In this document: positions 35,647 to 45,465 of the stretch, in pieces
Layout: each line of letters begins with the position of its first letter
How positions within the stretch are numbered: position 1 is the first letter of the stretch
Assembly: GCA_905221375.1 (NCBI GenBank)
Contig: CAJNCY010000008.1
Location: 1-64,000, forward strand
DNA length: 64,000 nucleotides
Reading direction: 5' to 3'
From: a bacterium
GTDB taxonomy: Bacteria > Bacillota > Bacilli > Lactobacillales > Streptococcaceae
Program-made: the position numbers and the translations under genes
Notes under the pieces: model-generated
The model's input: only the letters and a program-made list of their open reading frames with translations
Told to the model about the DNA's origin: nothing
The model's database searches: none

Positions 35647-35964
35647 ACATATGCTCCTATTTTCGTTATAGCTAACTTTAATTCTCATTTATTAAGTATA
35701 CCTAAGTTTTATGTTTAAATTTTGTATAGAAAAGCTGTAGCTCTTAATAAAGCTATGTTTACGCTTTTAATCAAGTCTCATTTATGATACTATTATGGTA
35801 ATAGAAAAAATTCTTAGTTCGCTAAAGACCTTTATTCGAGATTCAGAGGAAATAGAAATTTTATCCATTAAAAATACGTTTCATAAATTACTTACTTGAT
35901 ATTAATAGAATTCCAATATTGTATAATTAAATCAAAGATGACACTGGAATCAGGAGGATTTATT
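35647..35964. other. Gap before the broken ABC transporter
   Basis: AT-rich, no gene seen. A promoter-like TATAAT-type region near 35922-35928 could serve the ATPase gene. Confidence 0.35.
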
Positions 35965-36696
35965 ATGGTTAATAATGTAGCTGTTAAAGTCTTAAACCTT
36001 TCAAAAGAATTTTTGTTAGGGCAAGACAAAACTGTCTCTATTTTGAAAGATGTTTCTTTATCTGTCAATTATGGGGAATTTGTATCAATACTTGGTGTCA
36101 GTGGTTCTGGAAAGTCTACTTTGCTAAGTTGCTTATCAAGTTTGTCTGAACCAACAAGTGGCGAAGTTGTTATCAATGGTGTAAATCCATATACCTTAAA
36201 AGAAGGGAAGCTTGCTAAATTTAGAAGGCAAGATATTGCAATTATTTTTCAAAACTATAATCTGGTCCCCGCTCTACCTGTACTAGAAAATGTTACACTT
36301 CCTCTGAGACTCTCAGGAAAGAGTGTTGATAGCAATAAAGTAAAAAAAATGTTGGATAGTTTGAATTTTAAAGCAGAACTATCATCATTAGTTGCTACCT
36401 TATCAGGTGGAGAACAGCAAAAAGTGGCTATTACTCGTGCAATAATAGCTGATAGTAAAATTATTTTTGCTGATGAGCCAACAGGAGCTCTGGACAGCGT
36501 CTCAAGAAAACTTATTTTTGAAACACTTCGTAATTTAGCGAGTCAAGGAAAATGTGTTTTTATGGTCACTCATGATATTGAGTTGGCTTCAAAAACTGAC
36601 AGAGCACTCATTTTAAAAGACGGAAAAATATCTCGACAAATTATTAAACCTTCAGCTGATGAGCTCTACCAAGCACTTGAAAGTAGTAAAGATTAA
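35965..36696 (+). CDS. ABC transporter ATPase (MacB/LolD type)
   Basis: The 243-residue protein has Walker A GVSGSGKST, Q-loop, signature LSGGEQQKV, Walker [14 protein letters not shown] and the H-loop VTHD. It belongs to the group that powers FtsX-type permeases exporting peptides or antibiotics. ATG 35965 follows AGGAGG. Its permease partner is interrupted by a stop codon, so the system may be inactive. Confidence 0.88.
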   Translation: MVNNVAVKVLNLSKEFLLGQDKTVSILKDVSLSVNYGEFVSILGVSGSGKSTLLSCLSSLSEPTSGEVVINGVNPYTLKEGKLAKFRRQDIAIIFQNYNLVPALPVLENVTLPLRLSGKSVDSNKVKKMLDSLNFKAELSSLVATLSGGEQQKVAITRAIIADSKIIFADEPTGALDSVSRKLIFETLRNLASQGKCVFMVTHDIELASKTDRALILKDGKISRQIIKPSADELYQALESSKD

Positions 36697-36713
36697 TTTG
36701 AGGAGGATTTATT

Positions 36714-38030
36714 ATGCTAAAATTAATCATTTACCAATTTCAGTATTCAAAAAGACAATGGTTAGGAACAATACCATTACTATTTGTATCTAGCCTGATT
36801 GTTGGAACATCTTTATTTGGTATTGCTAGTTCAACAAAGACTGCTAATATTAACGCTTCACAACTTTTTCAAATGCTAATAATTTTTGGCGGGACTACTC
36901 TATTTTTCCTTATTTCAAATAATATTAGATTACTAATAGATATCTTTAAAAAGGATTACCAATTATAGGCTATCTTAGGCGCAAGCAGAACTCAGCTATC
37001 TTTATTAGTATCTGGACAGTTTTATTTAATGGCAGTGATTGTTAGTAGTATTGGTACAATACTTTCATTTATCATAGCAGATAGTTACTACAAATTTTTA
37101 CAAAATTTATTAGGAAGAGATGAGTTACCTGATTTAGTTATTACAGCCAACATTCAATCAATTTTATTGAGTGTTTTTATAGTCCCAACAATTGTCGGGA
37201 TAGGAGCTTACTTTTATTCAAGTCGAATACTTAAAATATCATCAATATTAAAACCAAAAAAGAAAAAAAGAAAAGTTACAGTAACTGGATTTGTTAACAT
37301 CTCTGTTCGTTTATTCCTATGGTTACTATGTATAGGTTCTATTGTTTCAGCAGGTTTTATCAGAAACAAAGAAATAATTGAAAAACAGTCAAGCATAATA
37401 TTATTTTTATTAATTATTCACATTCTTATTATTCAATCACTATCTCCATCAATTCAAATGTTTCTAATAAAATTTTTAATGAGGATATTTCCAACTGAAA
37501 ATTATGTAATTAATACAGGCTTTTGGAATCTACTATCCAATCCTAGTTATTTGAAAAGTATACAAACTTCAATGAGCATGGGAGTAACTCTCATTTCTGG
37601 GTTTATTCTTTACACCCAAAATATGTATTCATTCATGAATACAGCAAACGGAGTAAACGAAGCAAGAGCTTCCTTTATTGCTTATCTGTCTGCTCCAATT
37701 ATTCTGATTATTACTAGTTCTATTTCTCTTACAATTTTATCTTCTAATAAAGATATTGAGGACATCAAACAGTTAAAGACACTGGGAGTGTCAAGATTAC
37801 AACTTTTTAAAATACGTATAGGCGAGGCAATAATACATTCGGTGTTAATTTTATTAGTGTCAGTAATTTTCAATTTAATTATTTTAATTTTAGTTAGCCT
37901 TATTGGCCAATTTTTAGGCCGTAGTTTAGTAGATATATCAGGTTTCTGGCAACCGAGTCTTATAGTTATTTCTTTGTTAGTTATTTTTTATAGTATTACA
38001 AAGGGATTTTATTTATTTCAAGATAGATAA
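36714..38030 (+). pseudogene. FtsX-type permease with in-frame nonsense codon
   Basis: Two open parts (36714-36968 and the rest to 38030) lie in the same frame, separated only by TAG at 36966-36968: ...FKKDYQL-stop-AILGASRTQLSLLVSGQF. A TGG-to-TAG change would explain it. The joined protein would be about 438 residues with four or more membrane segments near both ends. The second half could be translated from an internal start at 37029, but full function is unlikely without readthrough. Confidence 0.8.
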
Positions 38031-38269
38031 ATTGGAATAGTTACTGATTCAAAAAAATACAAACACGTTTCAATCATGACTTCCATTATAAAAACCTCCT
38101 GTTAACTATTTGAACAATAGAACAAGAGGCTACTAGTAAGATATTTTCATGCTCAAGACATATTCGAGTTATTTCACGACTCTTGTTCATCCAGTTTTTT
38201 GTAGAGGCTAGGAAAAGCCCTATTAAGCACTATGGATTGGTATTGTTCATCTTCATTATAAGATAGACT
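38031..38269. other. Gap with a possible decayed frame
   Basis: The minus strand around 38165-38260 reads NEDEQYQSIVLNRAF, LYKKLDEQES before a stop, a possible gene fragment. No complete gene is seen. Confidence 0.25.
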
Positions 38270-38314
38270 TCTTTTTCTGTCATGAGTTATCAGGCTCTGC
38301 CTGCTTAGAGTTTT
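38270..38314 (+). repeat. 45-bp direct repeat, right copy
   Basis: Matches 35602-35646 with one mismatch; it may mark the right edge of an inserted or rearranged segment. Confidence 0.8.
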
Positions 38315-38334
38315 TTATGAACTTGGTTTGCTTT

Positions 38335-39150
38335 TTAAAACACGCGATACACATAGGGATTCTCTGGTTTATCGACTTTGGTAAAGCTGTCGATTTCCAA
38401 GGTTGGAAGGTTTTGTTTGAGTTCTTTATGGTAGTGATTGAGCAGTTTTCCTTTGGCCGTAATCCAAGTGTTGTTTTCATACTGCCGGGTATTTCCCTTG
38501 GTCAGCAATCCATAGACACCAGAATCTGCGATACAGTGGATAATGCCAAAGCGGAACAGAAATTGACTATTGGCATGACTGGGGTCGTTATAGACAAAGC
38601 CTGTAAACTGGATTGTCTTGCCCTCAAACTCATCTGGATAGTCGTAGATAGCCTCCATGACTTCCATATAGTTTTCATTAGTAATCTGAATACTATCTTG
38701 GGATAAGTATTTATCCGCCGCTGTTCGCATCTCCTTTTCATAGGCTGATTTTGAAAAATAAGAACTGGTATCTGGTTTCAAATATTGGCTTGTCGTCCCT
38801 TCACTTGTCTGAATGACTTGATCCGTGCCTTCTGATAGCGGAAAATGATAGCCTTTAGCAGAAACTGTCTGAGAATCCAAGCTAACAGTTGGGAAAGTTA
38901 AACCGACAACAATTGGAATAGCCAGAAGAGCAACACTTGTCATCTTGGCCAAGCGACCGTTCAAATGACTATGGGTTTTGACTTGTTTCATCCAGATATA
39001 CAATTGAAAAATAGCCAATATAAAAGAAAGCACCATGGAAATATAGGCCAGATAGGAATAGTGCATGTTGATGTACTGGTTTAATTTGCCCGACAAATGG
39101 AGATAAATGGTCAATTCAAAATAGCCAGCTAAAACTAAAAATCGAATCAT
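38335..39150 (-). CDS. TIGR03943-type permease complex subunit
   Basis: The 271-residue protein has three or four N-terminal membrane segments and a soluble C-terminal domain with the family's ETIQFTGFVYND-like pattern (here EGKTIQFTGFVYNDPSH) and GIIHCIADSGVYG. It is the partner of the YraQ-like permease just upstream; their genes overlap by 4 bp. The pair is known as an SMU_746/747-like membrane complex of unknown substrate. Confidence 0.8.
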   Translation of the reverse strand: MIRFLVLAGYFELTIYLHLSGKLNQYINMHYSYLAYISMVLSFILAIFQLYIWMKQVKTHSHLNGRLAKMTSVALLAIPIVVGLTFPTVSLDSQTVSAKGYHFPLSEGTDQVIQTSEGTTSQYLKPDTSSYFSKSAYEKEMRTAADKYLSQDSIQITNENYMEVMEAIYDYPDEFEGKTIQFTGFVYNDPSHANSQFLFRFGIIHCIADSGVYGLLTKGNTRQYENNTWITAKGKLLNHYHKELKQNLPTLEIDSFTKVDKPENPYVYRVF

Positions 39151-40052
39151 AGGATGACTCCAATCAAGAGAGAATAGACTAAAACGACCAGAGTCACAAT
39201 CGTAATGAAGTGACTGATAAATCGTGCTTTCAAGTAATTTTTCATCATGAGAATATTTTTGATATCCAGCATTGGGCCAATCACCAGAAAGGCCATAACT
39301 GGTGCCAATCCGAAACTCGAGAGAAGAGAAGCCCCTATAAAGGCATCCGCCTCACTGCAGAGAGAGAGAAGAAAGGCCAAAAGCATCAAGAGCAGGATGG
39401 CAAAAAGAGGGGTCGCACTGATAGAGGTCAGAATCCGTGTCGGTAAATAGACCTGTATAACAGAGGCAAAGAGACAGCCAAATACCAAATAGCGTCCCGT
39501 ATCAAAAAATTCATCAATGGCCTGCACAAAGACCTGAAAAACTTTTTTTGCAGAGCTCAAGTGAGAAAAATCATGTTCATGACAGGCCATACGATTTTCT
39601 TTTTGAATCGGTTCTTGCCAGAAAAATCCTAGAAAAATCCCAAGTATCACAGCTACAATAATGGAACCAAGAGCTCGCAATAGGGCGATATGGAAGGAGT
39701 TGCCAAAGGCAGAATAGGTCGCAAAGAGGACAATAGGATTAATAACAGGTGCTGTTACGAGAAAGGGAACAGCCGTGTAACTGGGAACCTTTTTTTCCAG
39801 AAAACGATTGATAATGGGGACAATCCCACATTCGCAAGAAGGGAAAAGTATCCCAACGAAGGTGCCAAAAAAGATTCTCCCCCAACGATTTCGAGGGAGA
39901 AAATGATAAACCTTGTCAGGTGTGATATAGACCTCAATCAGCCCTGAGACAATACTTCCTATCAGAACGAAGGGTAGGGCTTCAATGATTATAGAGAGAA
40001 AAATAGCCCCAGTCTGAAGCACACTAGATGGGAGTTGTTGAAAAGAAGTCAT
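39147..40052 (-). CDS. YraQ/DUF318-family permease
   Basis: The 301-residue protein has about eight membrane segments and the family motif FPSCECGIVPIINRFLEKK plus GPMLDIKN. The CxC and acidic residues suggest metal or thiol substrates, but this is not established. Its start codon directly follows the stop codon of the small upstream gene and it overlaps the downstream partner (ATGA). Confidence 0.85.
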   Translation of the reverse strand: MTSFQQLPSSVLQTGAIFLSIIIEALPFVLIGSIVSGLIEVYITPDKVYHFLPRNRWGRIFFGTFVGILFPSCECGIVPIINRFLEKKVPSYTAVPFLVTAPVINPIVLFATYSAFGNSFHIALLRALGSIIVAVILGIFLGFFWQEPIQKENRMACHEHDFSHLSSAKKVFQVFVQAIDEFFDTGRYLVFGCLFASVIQVYLPTRILTSISATPLFAILLLMLLAFLLSLCSEADAFIGASLLSSFGLAPVMAFLVIGPMLDIKNILMMKNYLKARFISHFITIVTLVVLVYSLLIGVIL

Positions 40053-40184
40053 CTAGTTTTTCTTTTCCGCTTTGGCTTTTTTCTCTTTATCATCAGGGAA
40101 AGTGACCTGCTTCAAATCAGGGAGTTTCGCAAACTCTTCAAACATCTTGTCCAAGTCGTCTCGTTTTGTAAATTTTACAGCCAT
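40053..40184 (-). CDS. 43-residue small protein (SPJ_0845-like)
   Basis: A 43-codon gene directly upstream of the permease. The product, MAVKFTKRDDLDKMFEEFAK then LPDLKQVTFPDD and a lysine-rich tail, matches my memory of the SPJ_0845 small protein family of streptococci. The stop codon touches the permease ATG, so they are co-translated. It may assist the permease. Confidence 0.65.
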   Translation of the reverse strand: MAVKFTKRDDLDKMFEEFAKLPDLKQVTFPDDKEKKAKAEKKN

Positions 40185-40339
40185 AGGTGTACCTCGATTC
40201 TAAATTCTACCTCTATTATACTATTATTTTGAGGAAAAGGGAAAAGTTAAAATTGAGTATCTAACGAATAATAGAGCTTGATATATCCTAATATACACCA
40301 TGATTGTGATATAATAGTTGTGGAATAACGGAGGAAATG

Positions 40340-40693
40340 ATGGAACGCGAAAAAATCGGTCAGGTGACCGACGAAGTAAAAGAAATTTTTAATATTGTTC
40401 TTGAAGCCAGTGATATCAAGGTCAACAAAGACGGTTTGAGAAGCCATATGATAAAACGCCATCATAATGATGTAATTCATCATATCGAAGACCTGGAACT
40501 TATACTAAGTAATCCAGATTTCGTTGGGGTCAATCCACGAGAGAAAGATGCTAATTTTGAATATGTTAAAAGATTTGATGACAATGTCCTTGTTGCCATC
40601 AAGTTACATAAAAGTGGAGATTTCTTTTATGTTCCGACCATGTATCGCTTACAAGATTTCAAGTTACAAAGTCGTATCAAGTCTGGTAGATAG
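40340..40693 (+). CDS. PBECR-like small protein
   Basis: The protein (117 residues) contains GLRSHMIKRHHNDVIHHIED, NPDFVGVNP, VKRFDDNVLVAIKL and FFYVPTMYRL, the pattern I associate with PBECR-type (barnase-EndoU-colicin-RelE-like) domains. Such domains can be RNases, but activity is not established. ATG 40340 has good spacing to CGGAGG; ATG 40337 is adjacent. Confidence 0.5.
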   Translation: MEREKIGQVTDEVKEIFNIVLEASDIKVNKDGLRSHMIKRHHNDVIHHIEDLELILSNPDFVGVNPREKDANFEYVKRFDDNVLVAIKLHKSGDFFYVPTMYRLQDFKLQSRIKSGR

Positions 40694-40700
40694 AGAAAGC

Positions 40701-40729
40701 TTGACAAAAAAAGTAGATGGTGCTAGAAT
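40701..40729 (+). promoter_or_regulatory. Strong promoter of a candidate ncRNA
   Basis: TTGACA (40701-40706), 17-bp spacer, TAGAAT (40724-40729) with TGC before it. The start would be near 40736. Confidence 0.8.
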
Positions 40730-40735
40730 AACGTT

Positions 40736-40866
40736 AACGAAAGACATTTGAGGGCAGAAAGGTTCCTGCCGCACCTTGAAAAAGGTATCTGAGATGCTGG
40801 GTACACCGACCAGCCAAGTGTCCGTTATCTCAAAGGGGGGAGCTTAAATGCTCCTTTTTTATTTAA
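40736..40866 (+). ncRNA. Structured small RNA of about 130 nt, unknown family
   Basis: Between a near-consensus promoter and a terminator (GGGAGC-ttaaat-GCTCC plus T-run, 40845-40865) lies no open frame but several hairpins: GGCAG/CTGCC, ACCTT/AAGGT, GCTGG/CCAGC, and an enclosing GAGAT/ATCTC. It does not match the SRP, 6S, tmRNA or RNase P cores that I know. It could be a trans-acting sRNA or a riboswitch-like RNA. Confidence 0.65.
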
Positions 40867-41133
40867 AATTTCAAAATAGATTACACCCACCGCAGGCTCA
40901 GGCTTGCGATTTTTTTATTTGCTCTGAAAAGTGATTCGTTAACTTCAACAAATAGCTTTATAAAGCGTTTTGTAAAAAATAAAAACAGTGCAATTAATCA
41001 CTGATCCTTTTGTAAACTATTAGAATTAAATTGAATCCTTCTCAATGAATAGAATATTGAAATGAAGCAAATCTATTCCCCACATATTGTTTTTAAATAC
41101 TGTAAGAGCTGATTTGAAACGATTAGCTTGTGG
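40867..41133. other. Intergenic stretch before tex
   Basis: AT-rich, no gene or clear structure seen. The tex promoter is at its right end. Confidence 0.4.
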
Positions 41134-41139
41134 TATAAT
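41134..41139 (+). promoter_or_regulatory. Promoter of a probably leaderless tex mRNA
   Basis: TGGTATAAT (TATAAT at 41134-41139) is an extended -10. The predicted start is 41146, the A of the tex ATG, and no ribosome binding site is present. Confidence 0.6.
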
Positions 41140-41145
41140 AGATTC

Positions 41146-43275
41146 ATGGATAAAAAATATGAAAAAATCTCCCAGGATTTGGGAGTGACGTTAAAGCAAA
41201 TTGATACCGTTCTAAGTTTGACAGCTGAAGGGGCGACTATTCCCTTTATCGCGCGTTATCGCAAGGACATGACTGGTAGTCTGGATGAGGTGGCGATTAA
41301 GGCCATTATCGACTTGGATAAAAGTCTGACCAACCTCAACGACCGTAAGGAAGCTGTCTTGGCTAAGATTCAAGAACAAGGCAAGTTGACTAAGGAATTG
41401 GAAGAAGCTATCTTAGCTGCCGAAAAATTAGCAGACGTTGAAGAACTCTATCTTCCTTACAAGGAAAAGCGTCGGACCAAGGCAACCATTGCCCGTGAAG
41501 CTGGACTCTTTCCTCTTGCTCGCTTAATCTTGCAAAATGTAGCTGACTTAGAGAAAGAAGCTGAGAAGTTTGTCTGTGAAGGATTTGCGACAGGGAAGGA
41601 AGCTTTGGCTGGTGCAGTTGATATCTTGGTCGAAGCCTTATCGGAAGATGTGACACTGCGCGCTATGACTTATCAGGAGGTGCTAAGACACTCTAAACTA
41701 ACTTCTCAAGTTAAGGATGAAAGTCTTGATGAAAAGCAGGTCTTTCAAATTTACTATGATTTTTCTGAGATAGTTGGAAATATGCAGGGTTATCGTACCT
41801 TAGCCCTCAATCGTGGGGAGAAACTAGGTGTCTTGAAAGTCGGTTTTGAACATGCAACGGACCGTATCCTTGCCTTCTTTGCTACTCGTTTCAAGGTAAA
41901 AAATGCCTATATTGATGAAGTTGTTCAGCAATCTGTTAAGAAAAAAGTCTTGCCTGCTATCGAGCGCCGAATTAGGACAGAATTAACTGAAAAGGCAGAA
42001 GAAGGAGCTATTCAACTCTTCTCTGACAATCTGCGCAATCTCCTCTTGGTTGCTCCATTGAAAGGGCGCGTGGTTCTTGGATTTGACCCTGCCTTTCGTA
42101 CAGGTGCCAAGCTGGCTGTCGTTGATGCAACAGGAAAAATGCTGACAACTCAGGTTATTTATCCTGTCAAACCAGCCTCTGCTCGTCAAATCGAAGAGTC
42201 CAAGAAAGATTTGGCAGATTTGATTGGTCAATACGGCGTAGAAATTATTGCCATCGGAAATGGGACGGCCAGTCGTGAAAGTGAAGCCTTTGTAGCGGAC
42301 GTTCTTAAAGATTTTCCAGAAGTCAGCTATGTTATCGTCAATGAAAGTGGCGCTTCGGTTTACTCTGCCAGCGAACTTGCTCGTCAGGAATTCCCAGACT
42401 TGACCGTTGAAAAGCGTTCGGCTATCTCAATCGCCCGTCGTTTGCAAGATCCCCTTGCGGAATTGGTAAAAATCGATCCTAAGTCAATCGGTGTCGGTCA
42501 ATACCAACACGATGTCAGTCAGAAGAAACTGTCTGAGAGCCTGGACTTTGTCGTCGATACCGTGGTAAACCAAGTCGGTGTCAATATCAATACGGCCAGC
42601 CCAGTTCTTCTTTCCCATGTCGCTGGACTCAATAAAACCATCTCTGAAAATATTGTCAAATACCGTGAGGAAGAAGGAAAAATCACTTCACGCGCCCAAA
42701 TCAAGAAGGTTCCTCGTCTGGGAGCTAAGGCCTTTGAACAGGCAGCTGGCTTCCTCCGTATTCCTGAAAGTAGCAATATCCTTGATAATACAGGGGTTCA
42801 CCCAGAAAACTATGCTGCCGTCAAGGAACTCTTCAAAATCTTGGATATCAAGGAACTGAACGAAGAGGCCCAAAGCAAACTCAAGTCGCTTTCAGTCAAG
42901 GAAATGGCGCAAGAGCTAGACCTTGGTCCCGAAACTCTTAAAGATATCATTGCAGACCTTCTCAAACCAGGTCGAGATTTCCGTGATTCCTTTGACGCAC
43001 CTGTGCTTCGCCAAGATGTCCTAGATATCAAGGATTTAGTGGTTGGTCAAAAGCTAGAAGGAGTGGTGCGTAATGTCGTTGACTTCGGTGCTTTTGTTGA
43101 TATCGGAATTCATGAGGACGGTTTGATTCACATTTCCCATATGAGTCGCAAATTTATCAAACATCCTAGTCAAGTGGTGTCCGTCGGTGATTTGGTGACC
43201 GTTTGGGTTAAAAAAATTGATACTGAACGTGAAAAAGTCAATCTGTCGCTCCTGGCTCCAAATGAAACTGACTGA
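41146..43275 (+). CDS. tex: RNA-binding transcription accessory protein Tex
   Basis: The 709-residue protein has the Tex layout: N-terminal helical domains, a YqgF-like nuclease fold ([18 protein letters not shown]), helix-hairpin-helix motifs ([20 protein letters not shown]) and a C-terminal S1 RNA-binding domain ([20 protein letters not shown]). Tex binds nucleic acids and affects transcription. I start at ATG 41146 rather than an upstream frame extension because the promoter's start point falls there. Confidence 0.93.
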   Translation: MDKKYEKISQDLGVTLKQIDTVLSLTAEGATIPFIARYRKDMTGSLDEVAIKAIIDLDKSLTNLNDRKEAVLAKIQEQGKLTKELEEAILAAEKLADVEELYLPYKEKRRTKATIAREAGLFPLARLILQNVADLEKEAEKFVCEGFATGKEALAGAVDILVEALSEDVTLRAMTYQEVLRHSKLTSQVKDESLDEKQVFQIYYDFSEIVGNMQGYRTLALNRGEKLGVLKVGFEHATDRILAFFATRFKVKNAYIDEVVQQSVKKKVLPAIERRIRTELTEKAEEGAIQLFSDNLRNLLLVAPLKGRVVLGFDPAFRTGAKLAVVDATGKMLTTQVIYPVKPASARQIEESKKDLADLIGQYGVEIIAIGNGTASRESEAFVADVLKDFPEVSYVIVNESGASVYSASELARQEFPDLTVEKRSAISIARRLQDPLAELVKIDPKSIGVGQYQHDVSQKKLSESLDFVVDTVVNQVGVNINTASPVLLSHVAGLNKTISENIVKYREEEGKITSRAQIKKVPRLGAKAFEQAAGFLRIPESSNILDNTGVHPENYAAVKELFKILDIKELNEEAQSKLKSLSVKEMAQELDLGPETLKDIIADLLKPGRDFRDSFDAPVLRQDVLDIKDLVVGQKLEGVVRNVVDFGAFVDIGIHEDGLIHISHMSRKFIKHPSQVVSVGDLVTVWVKKIDTEREKVNLSLLAPNETD

Positions 43276-43711
43276 TTACGTCAAGCAGGTTTCGCTAGAA
43301 GACTTCGGAAGACCTTTTATCCATCAAGCCCAGTGGAATTCTCGTCTGCGAACGACAGGTGGGCGATTTTTCCCTAAAGATGGGCATTTGGATTTTAATC
43401 CTAAGGTTTATCAAGAGTTGGGTTTGGATGTTTTTAGGAAAATTGTCCGACATGAACTCTGTCATTATCACCTCTATTTTCAAGGGAAGGGCTATCAACA
43501 CAAGGATCGGGATTTTAAGGAACTGTTGAAAGCAGTGGATGGGTTACGCTTTGTGCCAACCTTGCCAAATAGCAACTCTAAAACAATCAGAATCTATCGT
43601 TGTCAATCCTGCCAGCAAACTTATCAGCGCAAGCGTAGGATTGATACCAAACGCTATCGCTGTGGACTTTGTCGAGGTAAATTGCTACTGATAAATCAGC
43701 CTGAGGACTGA
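43262..43711 (+). CDS. SprT-like metalloprotease-fold protein
   Basis: The 149-residue protein has the SprT motif [19 protein letters not shown] (HExxH zinc site) and a C-terminal zinc ribbon (CQSCQQTY...CGLCRGKL). It overlaps the end of tex by 14 bp, a conserved streptococcal pair. It is predicted to be cytoplasmic; the substrate is unknown. Confidence 0.88.
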   Translation: MKLTDYVKQVSLEDFGRPFIHQAQWNSRLRTTGGRFFPKDGHLDFNPKVYQELGLDVFRKIVRHELCHYHLYFQGKGYQHKDRDFKELLKAVDGLRFVPTLPNSNSKTIRIYRCQSCQQTYQRKRRIDTKRYRCGLCRGKLLLINQPED

Positions 43712-43769
43712 TGAAAGCCGAGCCTACCCATGATATACTATGTCTAATCTAGCAGAAAGAGGAAATAAC

Positions 43770-44042
43770 ATGAACAGTAAATTTTATAAAATGAGACGAA
43801 ATCGCATGATTTCAGGAGTTCTGGCAGGTCTGTCAGACAAGTGGAACTTCGATGTTACCCTTGTTCGTTTCTTGTTTGCTATTTTTACAGTCGCAAACTT
43901 TGGCCTTGGTGTGATTATCTATATCATCCTAGCTTCTGTCATGCCAACCAAGGAAGAAATAGAAGCAGAAATGTACGGAACAGGCCCACGCAAACGCAAA
44001 GAAGCCCAAGCCATTGACGATAATGAAGGCTGGTTTTGGTGA
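43770..44042 (+). CDS. PspC-domain membrane protein
   Basis: The 90-residue protein has the PspC domain: KMRRNRMISGVLAGLSDKWN, TLVRFLFAIFTV and a membrane segment (LGVIIYIILASVMP). These small proteins are linked to envelope stress. ATG 43770 follows AAAGAGGA. A bidirectional terminator follows. Confidence 0.85.
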   Translation: MNSKFYKMRRNRMISGVLAGLSDKWNFDVTLVRFLFAIFTVANFGLGVIIYIILASVMPTKEEIEAEMYGTGPRKRKEAQAIDDNEGWFW

Positions 44043-44071
44043 GGTTCTACAGAAGATTTGTAATAAGCAAA

Positions 44072-44117
44072 AAGCTTTAAATCAATAGTCTAAACTGCTT
44101 GATTTAAAGCTTCTTTT
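44072..44117. terminator. Bidirectional terminator
   Basis: Perfect 14-bp stem AAGCTTTAAATCAA/TTGATTTAAAGCTT between the convergent PspC gene and the small membrane protein gene. Confidence 0.85.
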
Positions 44118-44180
44118 ACTTTTAATGATATTTTTCCAGTTTCATATACAAATTAAAAATAATATTTTGAACTTAGATTT

Positions 44181-44378
44181 CTAATCTGATTTTTCTTGCT
44201 GAGACAATACGTTTTTTGAAAAATGATGGATACTGATAACAACTGATAGCCAGCAAATAGCATAAGCAGTAGCTGTAAATTCTGTACCGATAAAGTATGT
44301 CTTTTCAACTAAGAGCTGACCGATGAATGGAGAGAGAAGATAGAGAAGTCCGATGAGTATATGTTCTTTGTGTTTCAT
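44181..44378 (-). CDS. Small membrane protein, 65 residues
   Basis: MKHKEHILIGLLYLLSPFIG starts a protein with two predicted membrane segments. Its ATG overlaps the stop of the upstream secreted-protein gene by one base, so the two are probably co-expressed. No family is recognised. Confidence 0.6.
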   Translation of the reverse strand: MKHKEHILIGLLYLLSPFIGQLLVEKTYFIGTEFTATAYAICWLSVVISIHHFSKNVLSQQEKSD

Positions 44379-44938
44379 TAAAAATGAACTCTCCCTTCAT
44401 GATATACATATTTATAGTGATTAGCAACGTAGGAACCTCCCAAATTTACGCTAGCGCTTTCTCCTATTCCAATATTCAGTCCTCCGCTTAAAGTTGTAGT
44501 ACCGTTATCAAAGAAATCTCCATTAATTATATAGAATATTCTATCAGCCTGTTCTAAATTGACATACAATGAACCAGAAAACTGTTTTGACATTCCATTA
44601 TAATTTCTATTCATTTCTGTTCTTAATATTCTTATAATACCATGATAAGTTCCATATTCGCTTGTTTCGCAGTAGAAAGAAATAGATGGTTTATAGGAGT
44701 TTGTAACAGTTATTTGAGTAGAAATTGTTCTATATGTCTGTGAAGAGCGTTCGTATAAATTTATACCAAGTAAATCTGATGCTTGTTCCAATGTGATATC
44801 ATAATCAGTCGCGTATTGATTCACAAGTTGTTGAGCTGTCATAGTTTCGCTCACTATTGTATTAGTATCATCTGCAAAAACAGATGAATAGAAAAATAGT
44901 GTAAGGATAGCAAAAAAAGTAATCAAGATTTTTTTCAT
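44378..44938 (-). CDS. Secreted protein of unknown function
   Basis: The protein (186 residues) begins with a signal peptide (MKKILITFFAILTLFFYSSV, cleavage near FA-DD). The mature part has a helical section (AQQLVNQYATDYDITLEQAS) and a beta-rich C-terminal half with Gly-rich stretches (TLSGGLNIGIGESASVNLGG). No family is recognised. I prefer ATG 44938; a GTG at 44947 is possible. Confidence 0.65.
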   Translation of the reverse strand: MKKILITFFAILTLFFYSSVFADDTNTIVSETMTAQQLVNQYATDYDITLEQASDLLGINLYERSSQTYRTISTQITVTNSYKPSISFYCETSEYGTYHGIIRILRTEMNRNYNGMSKQFSGSLYVNLEQADRIFYIINGDFFDNGTTTLSGGLNIGIGESASVNLGGSYVANHYKYVYHEGRVHF

Positions 44939-45234
44939 AATATCCACACTTTCTGGAAACGAGCTAAAATAAATTTTTAGTAGAAATATTTTGGTAATAG
45001 AGTGATAGTTAAAATAAGCTTACTCAAATTATAGTTTCCGATTTTTTCTCCTTTCTAAAGTAAGCCCTTTCATAATTACGTTATATAATTTTTATAGTAA
45101 AAAGTCAAGTGATTTATTGCATAGTGAAATGAAATAAAAACTCAATAATTGATTGGGAAATTCAAACCAATTTCTAACAATATTTTAGAAGCTACAGTGT
45201 ACTTCTCTAGATTAAATCTGCTTACATTCCCCCC
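44939..45234. other. Intergenic region between divergent units
   Basis: AT-rich, no gene seen. It would hold the promoter of the secreted-protein gene. Confidence 0.4.
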
Positions 45235-45256
45235 AATCTTACAAAAATGTAAGATT
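45235..45256 (+). promoter_or_regulatory. Palindromic operator upstream of the Bce-like transporter
   Basis: Perfect 9-bp inverted repeat AATCTTACA-AAAA-TGTAAGATT, with a further half-site TTTGTAAGGTTA at about 45267-45278. It lies upstream of the 36-residue peptide gene and the ABC transporter. It is a likely binding site for a response regulator. Confidence 0.6.
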
Positions 45257-45340
45257 AAAGTCTCTTTTGTAAGGTTAGGTTATGGCAAGAGGTCTTTTTT
45301 TGATGTAAACTAGACTCATAAAGAACAAAGGAGTAACATC

Positions 45341-45451
45341 ATGAAACAAATCTTACAGAAGAAAACAAGAAAACCAAGCCACAAAGATATCGAGCGTGTT
45401 CAACTGGGATGCGCTATGATGCAAGAAACATTTCATTTGATGGGATATTAA
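45341..45451 (+). CDS. 36-residue small protein before the ABC transporter
   Basis: A GGAG site (45330-45333) and ATG 45341 open a 36-codon frame, basic at first (MKQILQKKTRKPSHK) and ending in QETFHLMGY. It ends 14 bases before the ATPase gene and is probably co-transcribed with it. Function unknown. Confidence 0.6.
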   Translation: MKQILQKKTRKPSHKDIERVQLGCAMMQETFHLMGY

Positions 45452-45465
45452 GAAAGGAGATTCTC

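Noticed and set aside
38317..38706. Plus-strand frames opposite the permease pair
   Set aside because: They mirror well-supported minus-strand genes and lack start signals.
40736..40866. SRP RNA, 6S RNA or T-box
   Set aside because: The GGAA tetraloop region of SRP, the 6S bubble and the T-box sequence were all looked for and not found.
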